From NCBI RefSeq assembly GCF_023161965.1, contig NZ_JALNTY010000001.1:434001-498000 (forward strand): DNA of 64,000 nt, read 5' to 3'. Shown piece after piece: positions 1 through 7,185 of this stretch. The notes below the pieces were generated by a model. That model was not told the DNA's origin. It made no database searches and saw only the letters and a list, made by a program, of their open reading frames with translations. Position numbers and translations under genes: made by a program. The number at the start of each line of letters is the position of its first letter. Within the stretch, counting starts at the first letter, position 1. This stretch comes from Anaerosoma tenue. Lineage in GTDB: Bacteria; Actinomycetota; Coriobacteriia; Anaerosomatales; Anaerosomataceae.

Positions 1-668
1 CGCGACTTGAGGTCGGCCATCGCCTCCGAGGTGACCACGCGCCCCTTGTCGAGGATGGCGACGCGATCGCACACGCGCTCCACGTCGGCGAGGATGTGGG
101 TGGAGAAGAACACGGTGGTCCTCCCCCTGAGCGACGCGATCATGTCGAGCACCTCTTTGCGCCCGATCGGATCGAGCGCCGAGGTGGGTTCATCGAGCAT
201 CAGCAGCCGTGGAGCGTTGATGAGCGCCTGCGCAACGCCGAGCCGCTGCTTCATGCCCCGCGAGTAGCCGCCGATACGCGTCTTCACGCCGGTGAGACCA
301 GCGAGGTCGAGGAGCGCGTCCACGCGTCCGTCGAGCACCGACCCCTTCAGCCCGAAGAGGCCGCCCGCGAAGCGCAGGAACTCGGGTGCGGTCATCCACT
401 CGTAGTAGCCCGGGACGTCGGGCAGGAATCCGATCTCCGCCCGAACGGCCGAGGTCGACGTCACCACGTCGTGGCCGAAGACCTCCGCGCTGCCCGAGGT
501 TGGGTGCGCGAGTCCGGAGAGTATGCGGAGCGTGGTGGTCTTGCCCGCGCCGTTGGGGCCGAGGAAACCGAAGACCGATCCTTCCGGCACCGCGAGATCG
601 AAGCCGTCCAGCGCATTCGCCTCGCCATAGGTCTTCACGAGGCCGCTGATGGCGATCGCCTGCGTCAT
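1..668 (-). CDS. ABC transporter ATP-binding protein (3' end cut by window edge)
   Basis: The minus-strand frame opens with ATG at 668 and runs off the window edge, so about 222 N-terminal residues are visible. A Walker A loop (GPNGAGKTT) lies near residue 38. An LSGG-like signature (GYSRGMKQRL) follows, then a Walker B segment (LLMLDEPTSALDP) and the switch histidine (STHIL). It is a Ccm/Nod-type export or antibiotic-resistance style ATPase that would energise a permease encoded beyond the window. Its ATG overlaps the stop of the PLDc_N gene by 4 bp, so it belongs to the PadR cassette. The layout resembles the Bacillus yxlEFG genes. The transported substrate cannot be inferred. Confidence 0.9.
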   Translation of the reverse strand, partial: MTQAIAISGLVKTYGEANALDGFDLAVPEGSVFGFLGPNGAGKTTTLRILSGLAHPTSGSAEVFGHDVVTSTSAVRAEIGFLPDVPGYYEWMTAPEFLRFAGGLFGLKGSVLDGRVDALLDLAGLTGVKTRIGGYSRGMKQRLGVAQALINAPRLLMLDEPTSALDPIGRKEVLDMIASLRGRTTVFFSTHILADVERVCDRVAILDKGRVVTSEAMADLKS

Positions 669-1039
669 CGCGCATCACCCTCCGCGCCGGCCTGCCCTTC
701 GGGTGCGCTGCCGGCATCCTGGTCGCCGTAGAGCACGTCCATCGCCCGGTCGGCACGCTTGCGCGGCGGCGCCGCTGGCGCTGCAGCCGACGCAGCAAGC
801 GGATCGGCCGCCTTCGCTGGCTTGCGCCCAGCGGCGAGGAACACGATAGCGCCGATCAGGTTCACGAACAGGATGATGACCACCCACGGCCAGCGCTTCT
901 CGAAGACGAGCCGGTCCTCGGGGGTGCGCAACATCACCACCAGGGCATAGATCGCGAGGCCCAGTTGCACAGCCGCAAGCACGATGATCGCGGGGAGCGC
1001 CCATCCGGGCAGATCGCTCAGGGGGATGTTGGTCTGCAT
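665..1039 (-). CDS. PLDc_N-domain two-helix membrane protein
   Basis: A 124-residue protein. Hydrophobic helices at about residues 12-37 and 50-70 are joined by the short motif RTPEDRLVFEKRWPWVVIIL, typical of the phospholipase D nuclease N-terminal (PLDc_N) family, which has no catalytic HKD motif. The C-terminal 50 residues are Ala/Pro-rich and charged, probably cytoplasmic. It lies between the HAAS/DUF1648 gene (2 bp gap) and the ABC ATPase (4 bp overlap). This suggests an accessory membrane subunit of the transporter, as with YxlE-type proteins. Function is inferred from context only. Confidence 0.8.
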   Translation of the reverse strand: MQTNIPLSDLPGWALPAIIVLAAVQLGLAIYALVVMLRTPEDRLVFEKRWPWVVIILFVNLIGAIVFLAAGRKPAKAADPLAASAAAPAAPPRKRADRAMDVLYGDQDAGSAPEGQAGAEGDAR

Positions 1040-1041
1040 TG

Positions 1042-1956
1042 TCAGTCTCCTTCTCCGTCGGACGGAACGGCCTCACGCCACTCGGCATGAAGGCCCGCAC
1101 GCATCGGCACATACAACATGAAGAACGGCACCGCGAGAACACCCAGCACCACGAGCCACATCCAGTTGCCCGAGGCGGCGCCGTTGGCGTCTAGCACCGT
1201 GAGGACCGCGATGCCCAGCACGAGCACCGTTTCCATAGCAAGCGCCGCTGCCGACAGCAACCGCGAGCGGGCCGACGTGCGACGACGCAGGATCATCGAG
1301 TACGTAAGCGCCGCCGGTACGACCGCGAACGCCAGCAGGATGCTCAGCACGACGTCGCGCGATCCCCAGTCGTCGGGCGCGCCGGACACACCCCAGTGGG
1401 TGGGAACCTCCGCCGGGAGCATCGGCCACGCCACGAGAAGGACGGTTGCGGCGGCAACGGCGAGCAGCGCCGGAACGGCCACCGCCACGGCAAGCGCTAC
1501 GGGCGGGATGCGCTCGTACGACTCCTCCCCGACATCGTCGGGCCGGATCAGGCCGAGCTTCACGGCGATCGCGCCGAGATTGAACGTCCACCCCAGACCG
1601 AACATCCGCGGCATGAAGATGCGGGGGTCCGCCGGGTTCCACACACGGCTGCCGATGCGGTCGACCGACATGCCGCGGAAGTCGTAGGGCATGCCGAGGA
1701 CGGTGCCCTGCGGCGTGGGCTGACCTGCCGCTTCGGCCTCGTCCGCATCGTCGTGCAGCGCCTCGAGCACACCGGCGGCGTACGTTGCGGGATCGCCCAC
1801 AGCCTCAAGCGCGGCGGCCTCACCGGCGCGTTCGGCGTCGGCGCGCAGCAGCGACTCCAGCTCGGCGAGCACTTCATCCCGCTGCGAAGCGCTGAGCGGC
1901 GCCAGCTGCGCGCGCACCTCGGCGATGTATGCGTCTATGGTGCGGATATCACTCAT
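1042..1956 (-). CDS. HAAS-domain / DUF1648 membrane protein
   Basis: A 304-residue protein in three parts. Residues 1-70 form a helical HAAS-like (DUF1700-type) domain common in proteins encoded beside PadR regulators. Residues about 95-150 resemble DUF5808 (NPADPRIFMPRMFGLGWTFN). The C-terminal half has about four to five membrane helices with a DUF1648-like element (LPAEVPTHWGVSGAPDDWGS). The start overlaps the end of the PadR gene by 8 bp, so the pair is translationally coupled. It is likely a membrane sensor or transporter partner within the cassette. No catalytic residues are recognisable. Confidence 0.8.
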   Translation of the reverse strand: MSDIRTIDAYIAEVRAQLAPLSASQRDEVLAELESLLRADAERAGEAAALEAVGDPATYAAGVLEALHDDADEAEAAGQPTPQGTVLGMPYDFRGMSVDRIGSRVWNPADPRIFMPRMFGLGWTFNLGAIAVKLGLIRPDDVGEESYERIPPVALAVAVAVPALLAVAAATVLLVAWPMLPAEVPTHWGVSGAPDDWGSRDVVLSILLAFAVVPAALTYSMILRRRTSARSRLLSAAALAMETVLVLGIAVLTVLDANGAASGNWMWLVVLGVLAVPFFMLYVPMRAGLHAEWREAVPSDGEGD

Positions 1957-2299
1957 GCTCTGCGCCTCCGGTGAGCACGTCGTCGATGGCGTCCGCTATG
2001 TCGTGCCACGAGCGCGTCATCTCGGCAAGCTCGCGACGCCCCGCCGCGGACAGCCGATAGTACTTGCGCGGCGGCCCTACGGGAGACTCCCGCCACGTGG
2101 TGTCCACAACGCCCGCCTTCTTGAGTCGCGAGAGCAACGGATACACGGTGCCGGCGCTCGCCTCCAGGCCGGACCGCTCGGCGAGGCGGTCCACGATCTC
2201 CACGCCGTAGAGCTCGCCGCGGTCCAGGAGCGCGAGGATCACCAGCTCGAGCGCGCCCTTGCGGAACTGCGATGCCCTCTCGTCACGCGCCTGCGCCAT
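1949..2299 (-). CDS. PadR-family transcriptional repressor
   Basis: A 116-residue winged-helix protein. The core (FRKGALELVILALLDRGELY, then the recognition region ASAGTVYPLLSRLKKAGVV and the wing GPPRKYYRLSAAGRREL) is characteristic of PadR. The ATG at 2299 is preferred over an upstream in-frame start because a strong GGAGGAGG Shine-Dalgarno lies just upstream. It is the first gene of the cassette that also encodes the HAAS/DUF1648, PLDc_N and ABC proteins, and it probably represses its own operon. A 13-bp inverted repeat upstream (2336-2375) is the candidate operator. Confidence 0.92.
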   Translation of the reverse strand: MAQARDERASQFRKGALELVILALLDRGELYGVEIVDRLAERSGLEASAGTVYPLLSRLKKAGVVDTTWRESPVGPPRKYYRLSAAGRRELAEMTRSWHDIADAIDDVLTGGAEHE

Positions 2300-2335
2300 C
2301 GATCCTCCTCCGCCCGCCTGATGTTTGTCGTACCT

Positions 2336-2375
2336 GCTACCTTGTACCACATACTAGTTTGCGGTGCAAGGTAGC
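2336..2375. promoter_or_regulatory. Candidate PadR operator (inverted repeat)
   Basis: Arms of 13 bases, GCTACCTTGTACC (2336-2348) and GGTGCAAGGTAGC (2363-2375), are complementary at 12 of 13 positions with a 14-base spacer. The repeat lies 36-76 bases upstream of the padR ATG, where an autorepressor would bind. PadR dimers are known to bind inverted repeats in their own promoters. Binding here is inferred. Confidence 0.5.
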
Positions 2376-2551
2376 TAACGCACGAGTAGCGCCAGGTGGT
2401 TATGGCTGCCCTCTAGGAACAGCATGCCGCAGCATGCGGAACCGGGAGATCAGACACCGCGTCGACGAGCGTGGTCATGGTCGACGATATCCGCGACACG
2501 GACCACCCCTACCCCCTCATATGCCATCTGATCCAACACGTGAGGTGACCG

Positions 2552-2845
2552 CTAAGCTGGCTCATCTGGGATCTGCGCGTCGTGCCACACGCCAACGACC
2601 CAGACCGCGTCCCCCTGAAGCCTGTAGAAGAAGCGGTACTTGCCGACGAGCACCTCACGGAACCCGAGGTCGGGAAACTCAGGGATCACTCGACCAGACT
2701 CCGGGAAGCGAATGAGGTTCCTGAGCGCCTCCATGGAACGATTGCGAAACGCGCGTGCGGCCATCGGACGCTCAGCGTGCATGTACTCGACGGCAGCAAG
2801 AAACTGACTGCGCGCCCGTGGCGTGAAGCCGATCCTGCGCGTCAC
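2552..2845 (-). CDS. RelE/ParE-family toxin
   Basis: A 97-residue protein starting at GTG 2845. The fold signature of the ParE/RelE superfamily is visible: an N-terminal FTPRARSQFLAAVEYM helix pair, a central region RFPESGRVIPEFPDLGFREV, then the strand pair KYRFFYRLQGDAVWVVGVWH ending in a conserved histidine. Toxins of this superfamily cleave ribosome-associated mRNA or poison gyrase; the sequence alone does not decide which. The GTG overlaps the antitoxin stop codon by 4 bp (GTGA), the usual antitoxin-first arrangement. Confidence 0.9.
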   Translation of the reverse strand: MTRRIGFTPRARSQFLAAVEYMHAERPMAARAFRNRSMEALRNLIRFPESGRVIPEFPDLGFREVLVGKYRFFYRLQGDAVWVVGVWHDAQIPDEPA

Positions 2846-3117
2846 GGCCGCTCCAGCAACGCATCCGCCTCAGCCATGATGGCGTCGATGTCGTAGCCGA
2901 TCCCAGCCTGGATCTCGACCTCTCCCTGCACGAGGATGCGCAGGATCTCGAGCTCACGCTGCGTCCGTTCGTAGGTACCAGCGCTCATGAGGACCGCTGA
3001 GGCACGACCATGCTGGGTTATGAAGACTGGATCGCCTGTGACCGACGCCTCCCGCACGATCGAAGACGCATCCTGTCGGAGTTCGCTGATAGGAACGATG
3101 TTGGGCATTGCACTCAT
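2842..3117 (-). CDS. Phd/YefM-family antitoxin
   Basis: A 91-residue antitoxin. The N-terminal part (NIVPISELRQDASSIVREA, then DPVFITQHGRASAVLMSAGTYE) is the typical Phd/YefM DNA-binding and dimerisation fold. The C-terminal part (about residues 55-91) is an acidic helix expected to wrap the toxin. The ATG at 3117 has an AGGAGG ribosome site 9 bases upstream; a second in-frame ATG three codons later is possible. The gene is coupled by overlap to the RelE/ParE toxin downstream and probably autorepresses through the inverted repeat at 3133-3152. Confidence 0.9.
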   Translation of the reverse strand: MSAMPNIVPISELRQDASSIVREASVTGDPVFITQHGRASAVLMSAGTYERTQRELEILRILVQGEVEIQAGIGYDIDAIMAEADALLERP

Positions 3118-3132
3118 TTTCGGTACCTCCTC

Positions 3133-3152
3133 TGGTAGTACCTACACTACCA
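3133..3152. promoter_or_regulatory. Candidate autoregulatory operator of the Phd/RelE pair
   Basis: TGGTAG (3133-3138) and CTACCA (3147-3152) form a 6-bp perfect inverted repeat around an 8-base centre, ending 15 bases upstream of the antitoxin ATG. Phd/YefM antitoxins repress their operons by binding short palindromes in this position. Assignment rests on position and symmetry. Confidence 0.45.
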
Positions 3153-3299
3153 CAGGAGACTCCAATTCAGTACATACAGCATACCGCGCCTCAGATGCGC
3201 AATCACCCATGAGTAGTACTTGCCGATAGTCGCCGCGAGCGCGCCGGGTCACCGGAAGGGCATGGACGATCGCAGTGCCTCCCGCGTGCCGCTGGTGGC

Positions 3300-3635
3300 T
3301 CAGTAGATGCACGCGTCGAGTATCGACAGCGCCTCGTCGACAACGGACGCAGGCGCATTCGTGATCAACTTCGCTCCCCGAGAACGGAAGTCGATGGACT
3401 TCACCTGTTCCACCATGACCACGCCGCTCACACGCAGGCCCTCGGGGATCGTGACATGGAAGGGATAGTGCCGTTGTGTGTTGGTGACCGGACAGACGAT
3501 GCACATGCCCGTGTGCCTGTTGAAGAGCTCGTTGCTGAGCACAAGAGCAGGCCGCCGAGCACGCTGCTCGTGGCCGGCCTGCGGGTCGAACGTGAGAGCG
3601 ACGAAGTCGCCCTTCCTGGGAATGTAGGCTGCCAT
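3300..3635 (-). CDS. mazF: MazF/PemK-family endoribonuclease toxin
   Basis: A 111-residue toxin of normal MazF length. Family landmarks are the N-terminal PRKGDFVALTFDPQAGHEQ, the RRPALVLS strand with the conserved arginine, the CPVTNTQRHYPFHV segment with the catalytic-site Thr, and the late VEQVKSIDFRSRGA strand. MazF enzymes cleave single-stranded mRNA at short sequences. The ATG directly abuts the TAG of the antitoxin gene upstream, so translation is likely coupled. Cleavage specificity cannot be read from the sequence. Confidence 0.93.
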   Translation of the reverse strand: MAAYIPRKGDFVALTFDPQAGHEQRARRPALVLSNELFNRHTGMCIVCPVTNTQRHYPFHVTIPEGLRVSGVVMVEQVKSIDFRSRGAKLITNAPASVVDEALSILDACIY

Positions 3636-3884
3636 CTACCAGACCTCACGCCCTGCCGGAGGGCCCCAATCGAACTCACCGGGCTTGTAGTCGGCCGGAA
3701 TCTCCCGAACCAGCTCTTCCAGATCGAGCCGGCCCCTGACGCGGCGGACAGGCGTGACGACGAGACTCCCGTCACGCTCGGAGACGTCAACGGTATCCCC
3801 TACCTCGATATCGACATCAGCAAGCAGGTCCTTGCTCAACCGCAGACCCTGGCTGTTGCCCCACTTCTGGATCTTCGTGATCAT
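3636..3884 (-). CDS. mazE: MazE/AbrB-type antitoxin
   Basis: An 82-residue antitoxin. The N-terminal swapped-hairpin DNA-binding domain is clear (KIQKWGNSQGLRLSKDLL, then VGDTVDVSERDGSLVVTPV). It is followed by a linker and a toxin-binding tail ending GEFDWGPPAGREVW. The ATG at 3884 is chosen because an AGGGGG ribosome site lies 8 bases upstream; an in-frame GTG at 3893 would sit directly on that site. Its stop abuts the mazF start. A promoter-like pair lies upstream at 3911-3940. Confidence 0.92.
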   Translation of the reverse strand: MITKIQKWGNSQGLRLSKDLLADVDIEVGDTVDVSERDGSLVVTPVRRVRGRLDLEELVREIPADYKPGEFDWGPPAGREVW

Positions 3885-3910
3885 CACAAGCACCCCCTAT
3901 GGCTAGCCGA

Positions 3911-3940
3911 AGTATATCCATGAGAGCAGTGCCAACGCAA
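3911..3940 (-). promoter_or_regulatory. Putative mazEF promoter
   Basis: Minus-strand TTGCGT (3935-3940) and TATACT (3911-3916) are separated by 18 bases, close to the sigma-70-type consensus. The -10 element lies 27 bases upstream of the mazE ATG. Confidence 0.5.
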
Positions 3941-3986
3941 GACCAACGACACTCCCCCCTGCGCAGGGCACGAGTGGCCGAGTGGC

Positions 3987-4298
3987 CTACCGTCCGCCAC
4001 CAACGCCATCACGCTTCGGTGCCGCAGAACCGCTGCCGAGACCGCCGACCGCAACCAGCACAACGGGGATGGTGCCGACGCCAAGGAGCAGGGCCGACCA
4101 CAGCGGCGCGCCAACGAGCCAGAGGAAGAGCGCTACCGAGCAGGCAACACATCCGCCCGCGACCCACACCGCCCGGCGGAGCGATAGCCGCAAACGCATC
4201 GCAACCACCGTCACGATGGCGATGACAGCGACGATCCCGGCCAGGTATGCCGCAGTGAACCACGCCCAGCCCTCAACCGCGATACGCGGTTCCCACAT
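3987..4298 (-). CDS. Small three-helix membrane protein, unknown
   Basis: A 103-residue protein starting MWEPRIAVEGWAW. The ATG at 4298 is chosen for an AGGAGGG ribosome site 6 bases upstream, which decides against the upstream ATG at 4316. Three hydrophobic segments are visible at about residues 10-33, 45-63 and 65-85, with a Gly/Ser-rich basic tail. No family is recognised. It lies between the mazEF pair and another small membrane protein inside the accessory island. An orphan immunity protein of a polymorphic toxin is one possibility; the sequence does not settle it. Confidence 0.6.
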   Translation of the reverse strand: MWEPRIAVEGWAWFTAAYLAGIVAVIAIVTVVAMRLRLSLRRAVWVAGGCVACSVALFLWLVGAPLWSALLLGVGTIPVVLVAVGGLGSGSAAPKRDGVGGGR

Positions 4299-4400
4299 CC
4301 CGGACCCTCCTATCATCGAGCACCGGTACCTCGACCCACTCCCGAACGCCTGTGTGACGTTCTAGTGTCGGAATGTCCACGAGACCGGGCTGACTTCATA

Positions 4401-4748
4401 TCATCTCCCAGCGCGGCGCTTGACCCTCCTCACCGTCCGCCAGTAGAAGAACCACGCAGTCCACACGCCGCCCAGGACGGATGCGATCAACACAGTAGCT
4501 AGCGCCAACCCATGCTGTTGCGACCACCCGAGCTCACAGGCAGACTGCGCAACCACGAGAGCGAAGAAGGCGCCCAGGACAAGGGACAAGCCGATTCCAG
4601 ATCCGAGACTCCATCTGCGTATTGCCCTGATTGTATCCGTTACCTCAGCATGCTCTGCGATACCGAGTACACGCTTGTAGCCAAGAATGCCCGTTACTGC
4701 CAGGAGCAGACCACCGAGGACTGCCACGGCTTGAGTCAGAATCCACAT
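4401..4748 (-). CDS. Small three-helix membrane protein, possible immunity protein
   Basis: A 115-residue protein starting MWILTQAVAVLGGLL at ATG 4748, with an AAGGAG site 6 bases upstream. Hydrophobic helices lie at about residues 2-22, 50-73 and 82-102, and a strongly basic tail (RTVRRVKRRAGR) is probably cytoplasmic. No family is recognised. A broken reading frame ends 10 bases upstream (stop at 4759). That mirrors the toxin-then-immunity order seen on the other side of the IS element, so an immunity role is a reasonable guess but unproven. Confidence 0.6.
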   Translation of the reverse strand: MWILTQAVAVLGGLLLAVTGILGYKRVLGIAEHAEVTDTIRAIRRWSLGSGIGLSLVLGAFFALVVAQSACELGWSQQHGLALATVLIASVLGGVWTAWFFYWRTVRRVKRRAGR

Positions 4749-4758
4749 GCAAGACTCC

Positions 4759-4924
4759 TTAGTCTCCCGGTAAGAGCTGGTGCGCCTCACGTGGTTGTGC
4801 CCAGGGAATCAGCTCGTATCCACCTGCGTAGGCCACGGTTGACACAGTACTGAGAGCTGGCGCGGCAGCGAGTGCTGTGAAGATCACATTCCCTAGGGTC
4901 GTTTCCCCCTCAGTCCACTGCGGG
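4759..4924 (-). pseudogene. Remnant of a coding frame cut by the IS element
   Basis: Reading away from the IS left end on the minus strand, an open frame continues for about 54 codons to a stop at 4759. It includes the Ala-rich stretch TLGNVIFTALAAAPALS. It has no start of its own outside the IS, and the gene for a small membrane protein begins 10 bases after the stop. It may be the 3' end of a second toxin gene. The family is not recognisable and it could also be chance coding. Confidence 0.3.
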
Positions 4925-4950
4925 TGTACCGCGTCAAGATTCTTGGACAC
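4925..4950 (+). repeat. IS3 left terminal inverted repeat
   Basis: This end contains GCGTCAAG followed by TTCTTGGACAC. It matches the reverse complement of the right end with one single-base indel and a few mismatches in the outer bases. It begins with TGT, as expected for IS3-family tips. Confidence 0.75.
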
Positions 4951-5836
4951 TTCGGGCCCGAAATAGGTGTGATGCCGCGTGCACTTCGATGGGCCTGAGG
5001 TTCCCGATCGTCTCGTGTGGGCGAACGTCGTTGTACAGCTCGAGGAAGATCGCGACCTCGTCCATGAGCTCGGCCACATCGTCGATCTCGAGCCGGTAGA
5101 GGTGCTCGTACTTGAGCGTGCGGTTGAACCGCTCGACCACGCCGTTCTGGCCCGGGGAGTAATGGCGCGTGCGGATATGCTGCAGCCAAGGACGGGCGGC
5201 CATGAAGCGCATGAAGGCCGTGGACTTGAACGCGCTGCCGTTGTCCGTCACCACCTTGAGAGGTGTGATCTCCCCCGTGTCAGGATCGGTGCACGCCTCA
5301 GCGAGGCTCAGCCCGGCGATGAGCTCGGCTTCTGCGATGGCAGCCTCCAGCGCCGCGATCGCATCGCGCTGCGTCGCCGTGCCGGTCACCGGCGCCGCGA
5401 GCGCGTACTTGCTCACGTAGTCGACGACCGGGCAGATCCGCCACGTGCCTCCCTGCCGGGTCTCGAACTCGGTGAAGTCCATCTGCCAGACCTGGTTCGG
5501 CCGCGTCGGGGCCTCCATGAACGCCGCCTTGCGCGCGGTCGCGAGCTCACGCCGCTCTTTGAGGTGCCGTTCGGGGAGCACAAGGTCGAGCCGCCTCATC
5601 GCACGCAGTACACTCGATGCGGACACATCGACCCCGTCGGCGCGCATCATCGCGCAGATCTTCCGGTGGCCCCATGCTGACCACTTGTGCGCATACTCGC
5701 CTGCGACCGCCTCGACCTCGTCGACGACCGGCGCAGGCCAGCGTCTCGCCGGCGTGCCCGACAGGTCACACGCCCGCCAGTAGTACCACGTCGAGTGCGG
5801 GATCCCGAGGCGGACGAGCAGCCTCGAGACCGGCAC
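4934..5836 (-). CDS. IS3-family transposase OrfB (integrase core)
   Basis: A 300-residue DDE transposase. An HTH_21-like region (residues about 40-95) precedes the rve integrase core, which starts WQMDFTEFE with the first catalytic Asp. The second Asp lies in KVVTDNGSAF and the Glu in GQNGVVERFNRTLKYE. The frame is open upstream of the ATG as far as the orfA overlap, so the active product is probably an OrfAB fusion made by -1 frameshifting. The C-terminus (after RPHETIGNLRPIEV) runs into the terminal repeat. It appears intact. Confidence 0.92.
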   Translation of the reverse strand: MPVSRLLVRLGIPHSTWYYWRACDLSGTPARRWPAPVVDEVEAVAGEYAHKWSAWGHRKICAMMRADGVDVSASSVLRAMRRLDLVLPERHLKERRELATARKAAFMEAPTRPNQVWQMDFTEFETRQGGTWRICPVVDYVSKYALAAPVTGTATQRDAIAALEAAIAEAELIAGLSLAEACTDPDTGEITPLKVVTDNGSAFKSTAFMRFMAARPWLQHIRTRHYSPGQNGVVERFNRTLKYEHLYRLEIDDVAELMDEVAIFLELYNDVRPHETIGNLRPIEVHAASHLFRARSVQES

Positions 5837-5859
5837 TCCGGCCTCCGCGCGGATGGCCT

Positions 5860-6177
5860 CTATCGCTTCGTACGGGGGTAGAGAGCCCCCCCTTTACGCC
5901 ACACGCGGAGCTCCACGTAGGCCTCACCGAGGGCGGTGGTGAGCTCGTCGACCTGCATCTCGAGCTCCTCCTCGCGTTTGGAGGAGGGCGGCCGGGCGTT
6001 CTCTCCGCGGGTGAGCGCCTCGATGCCTCCTTGCAGAAACTGCTTCTGCCACTTGGCGATCGTCGTCTGGCTCATCTGCAGGCGTCTGGCGATGTCGGAC
6101 TGGGTGGTCTCTCCGCGGAGCACCGACAGCACGATTTGCATCTTGTCCTCAGGGCTGTAGATCGGCTTCCGTCCCAC
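5860..6177 (-). CDS. IS3-family transposase OrfA (helix-turn-helix)
   Basis: A 105-residue OrfA. The N-terminal helix-turn-helix (YSPEDKMQIVLSVLRGETTQ, then ARRLQMSQTTIAKWQKQFLQ) binds the IS ends. A C-terminal leucine-zipper-like coiled coil (about residues 65-95: REEELEMQVDELTTALGEAY) mediates multimerisation. The frame terminates just after an A3G7 run that lies in the overlap with the orfB frame. Length and layout are normal for the family. Confidence 0.9.
   Translation of the reverse strand: MGRKPIYSPEDKMQIVLSVLRGETTQSDIARRLQMSQTTIAKWQKQFLQGGIEALTRGENARPPSSKREEELEMQVDELTTALGEAYVELRVWRKGGALYPRTKR
5886..5895 (-). other. Candidate -1 programmed frameshift site (A3G7)
   Basis: On the coding strand AAAGGGGGGG falls at codons 95-97 of OrfA (read AAA GGG GGG). 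The orfB frame is -1 relative to orfA and is open from just after this run. IS3 elements usually make OrfAB by -1 slippage on such runs. No downstream pseudoknot was verified. Confidence 0.5.
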
Positions 6178-6218
6178 TATTGGCTCCTCTCAGGCACCGC
6201 TTCAGGTATGAATAATCG

Positions 6219-6245
6219 GTGTCCAAGAAAGCTTGACGCAAGACA
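6219..6245 (-). repeat. IS3 right terminal inverted repeat
   Basis: Read on the minus strand this end begins TGTCTTGCGTCAAG and continues to CTTGGACAC. It mirrors the left end at 4925-4950 with one indel and a few mismatches. Confidence 0.75.
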
Positions 6246-7185
6246 GGTGACCTACGCGTATCACACCGACGCGCTCGGGAGCGTGGTCGCGATCACCTCG
6301 CCTTCAGGCGCCGTCGTCGCCACCTACGCCTACGACCCCTACGGGGGCGTGACGCAGGTGGGCGGGAGCGACGCGGCGCTCGCCGAGCGCAACCCCCTGC
6401 GCTACCGCGCCTACTACCACGACACCACCACTGGGCACTACTACCTGCCCGCCCGCTACTACGACCCGGACACCATGCGCTTCTTATCACCCGACCCGGC
6501 TCCCCCGAGCGCCGGAGACCCGCTTACGCTCAACCGCTACGCGTGCTGCGTGGGGGACCCGGTGGATATGAGCGACCCGAGCGGGGCGGTGATCGATGTG
6601 GATGGGGATGGCACGCTGGACGTAGAGGACACGTGGAGCCAAAGCTACCTGCGTACATCTCCGTCAGCGAGCAGGAGAAACCAGCATATCAAGGCAGCAC
6701 GTCGAGCCGGGATGGTCAGTGCTGTCGGCGACTCTAGTGCTCGCAGGATGAGTGCGCGAGGTGTCTCCCAGATGGCGATTTGGGAGTATCGCGCGGCGAT
6801 TGCGAACACACCTGCCGATCATGTATGGCGAGACGAGACCATGTTCGTCCATACGCGAGCCAACATAGGTGTGTGGTCGTTCGGATGGACCGTCCGGGAG
6901 ACTGCGCGCAACTGGATGACATACACCTCGGCTGACTCCTTGTCTTTCACGTATGATCCGATATCTTGGCCTGATCTTGGCGTCACACAGTCCAGATCCA
7001 CACGACCCCCGACGCTCGGCGTATCAGTTGAGGGTCCCAGCGCGACTCTTCTCTCCGGGTGGCCCGCTCCCGAAGGCGGGAGTCTGGGAGGTACACCGAG
7101 CACATCTCTCTGCGGTGTGACCTACTGCATGTACGCCAACACGTCTCCACTCTATGGTGCAGATGGGGTGCCCAGCAACCGATGA
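6246..7185 (+). pseudogene. 5'-truncated Rhs/YD-repeat polymorphic toxin (core end plus C-terminal toxin)
   Basis: The frame enters from the IS end and reads the closing Rhs-repeat core: YHTDALGSVVAIT, YAYDPYGGV and the hallmark ARYYDPDTMRFLSPDP, followed by DPVDMSDPSG. In Rhs proteins this motif marks the junction after which a variable C-terminal toxin begins. Here about 200 further residues follow with no recognisable family. The large N-terminal shell and repeats are missing, removed or separated by the IS3 element. An in-frame ATG at 6208 inside the IS end could still permit a 325-residue product, but with no good ribosome site. The stop overlaps the next gene by 4 bp (ATGA). Confidence 0.8.

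Larger units (their letters stand above)
4925..6245 (-). mobile_element. IS3-family insertion sequence (about 1.32 kb)
   Basis: The element carries the usual two overlapping frames, orfA then orfB, on the minus strand. It is bounded by imperfect terminal inverted repeats of about 26 bases that begin TGT. The flanks (CGGG on the left, GGTG on the right) do not give a clear target duplication. The two flanking coding frames do not match across the element: an Rhs frame on plus lies to the right and a different frame on minus to the left. This suggests a deletion or rearrangement after insertion, or recombination between copies. Confidence 0.85.

Noticed and set aside
5617-6207. Long plus-strand extension of the Rhs frame through the IS element
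   Set aside because: This part is antisense to the transposase genes; the in-frame openness is a GC shadow. Only the ATG at 6208 near the IS end is worth noting.
4925-6245. IS3 insertion as a simple interruption of a single rhs gene
   Set aside because: The left flank does not continue the Rhs frame on either strand and the flanks show no convincing 3-4 bp duplication, so a simple insertion does not explain the locus.
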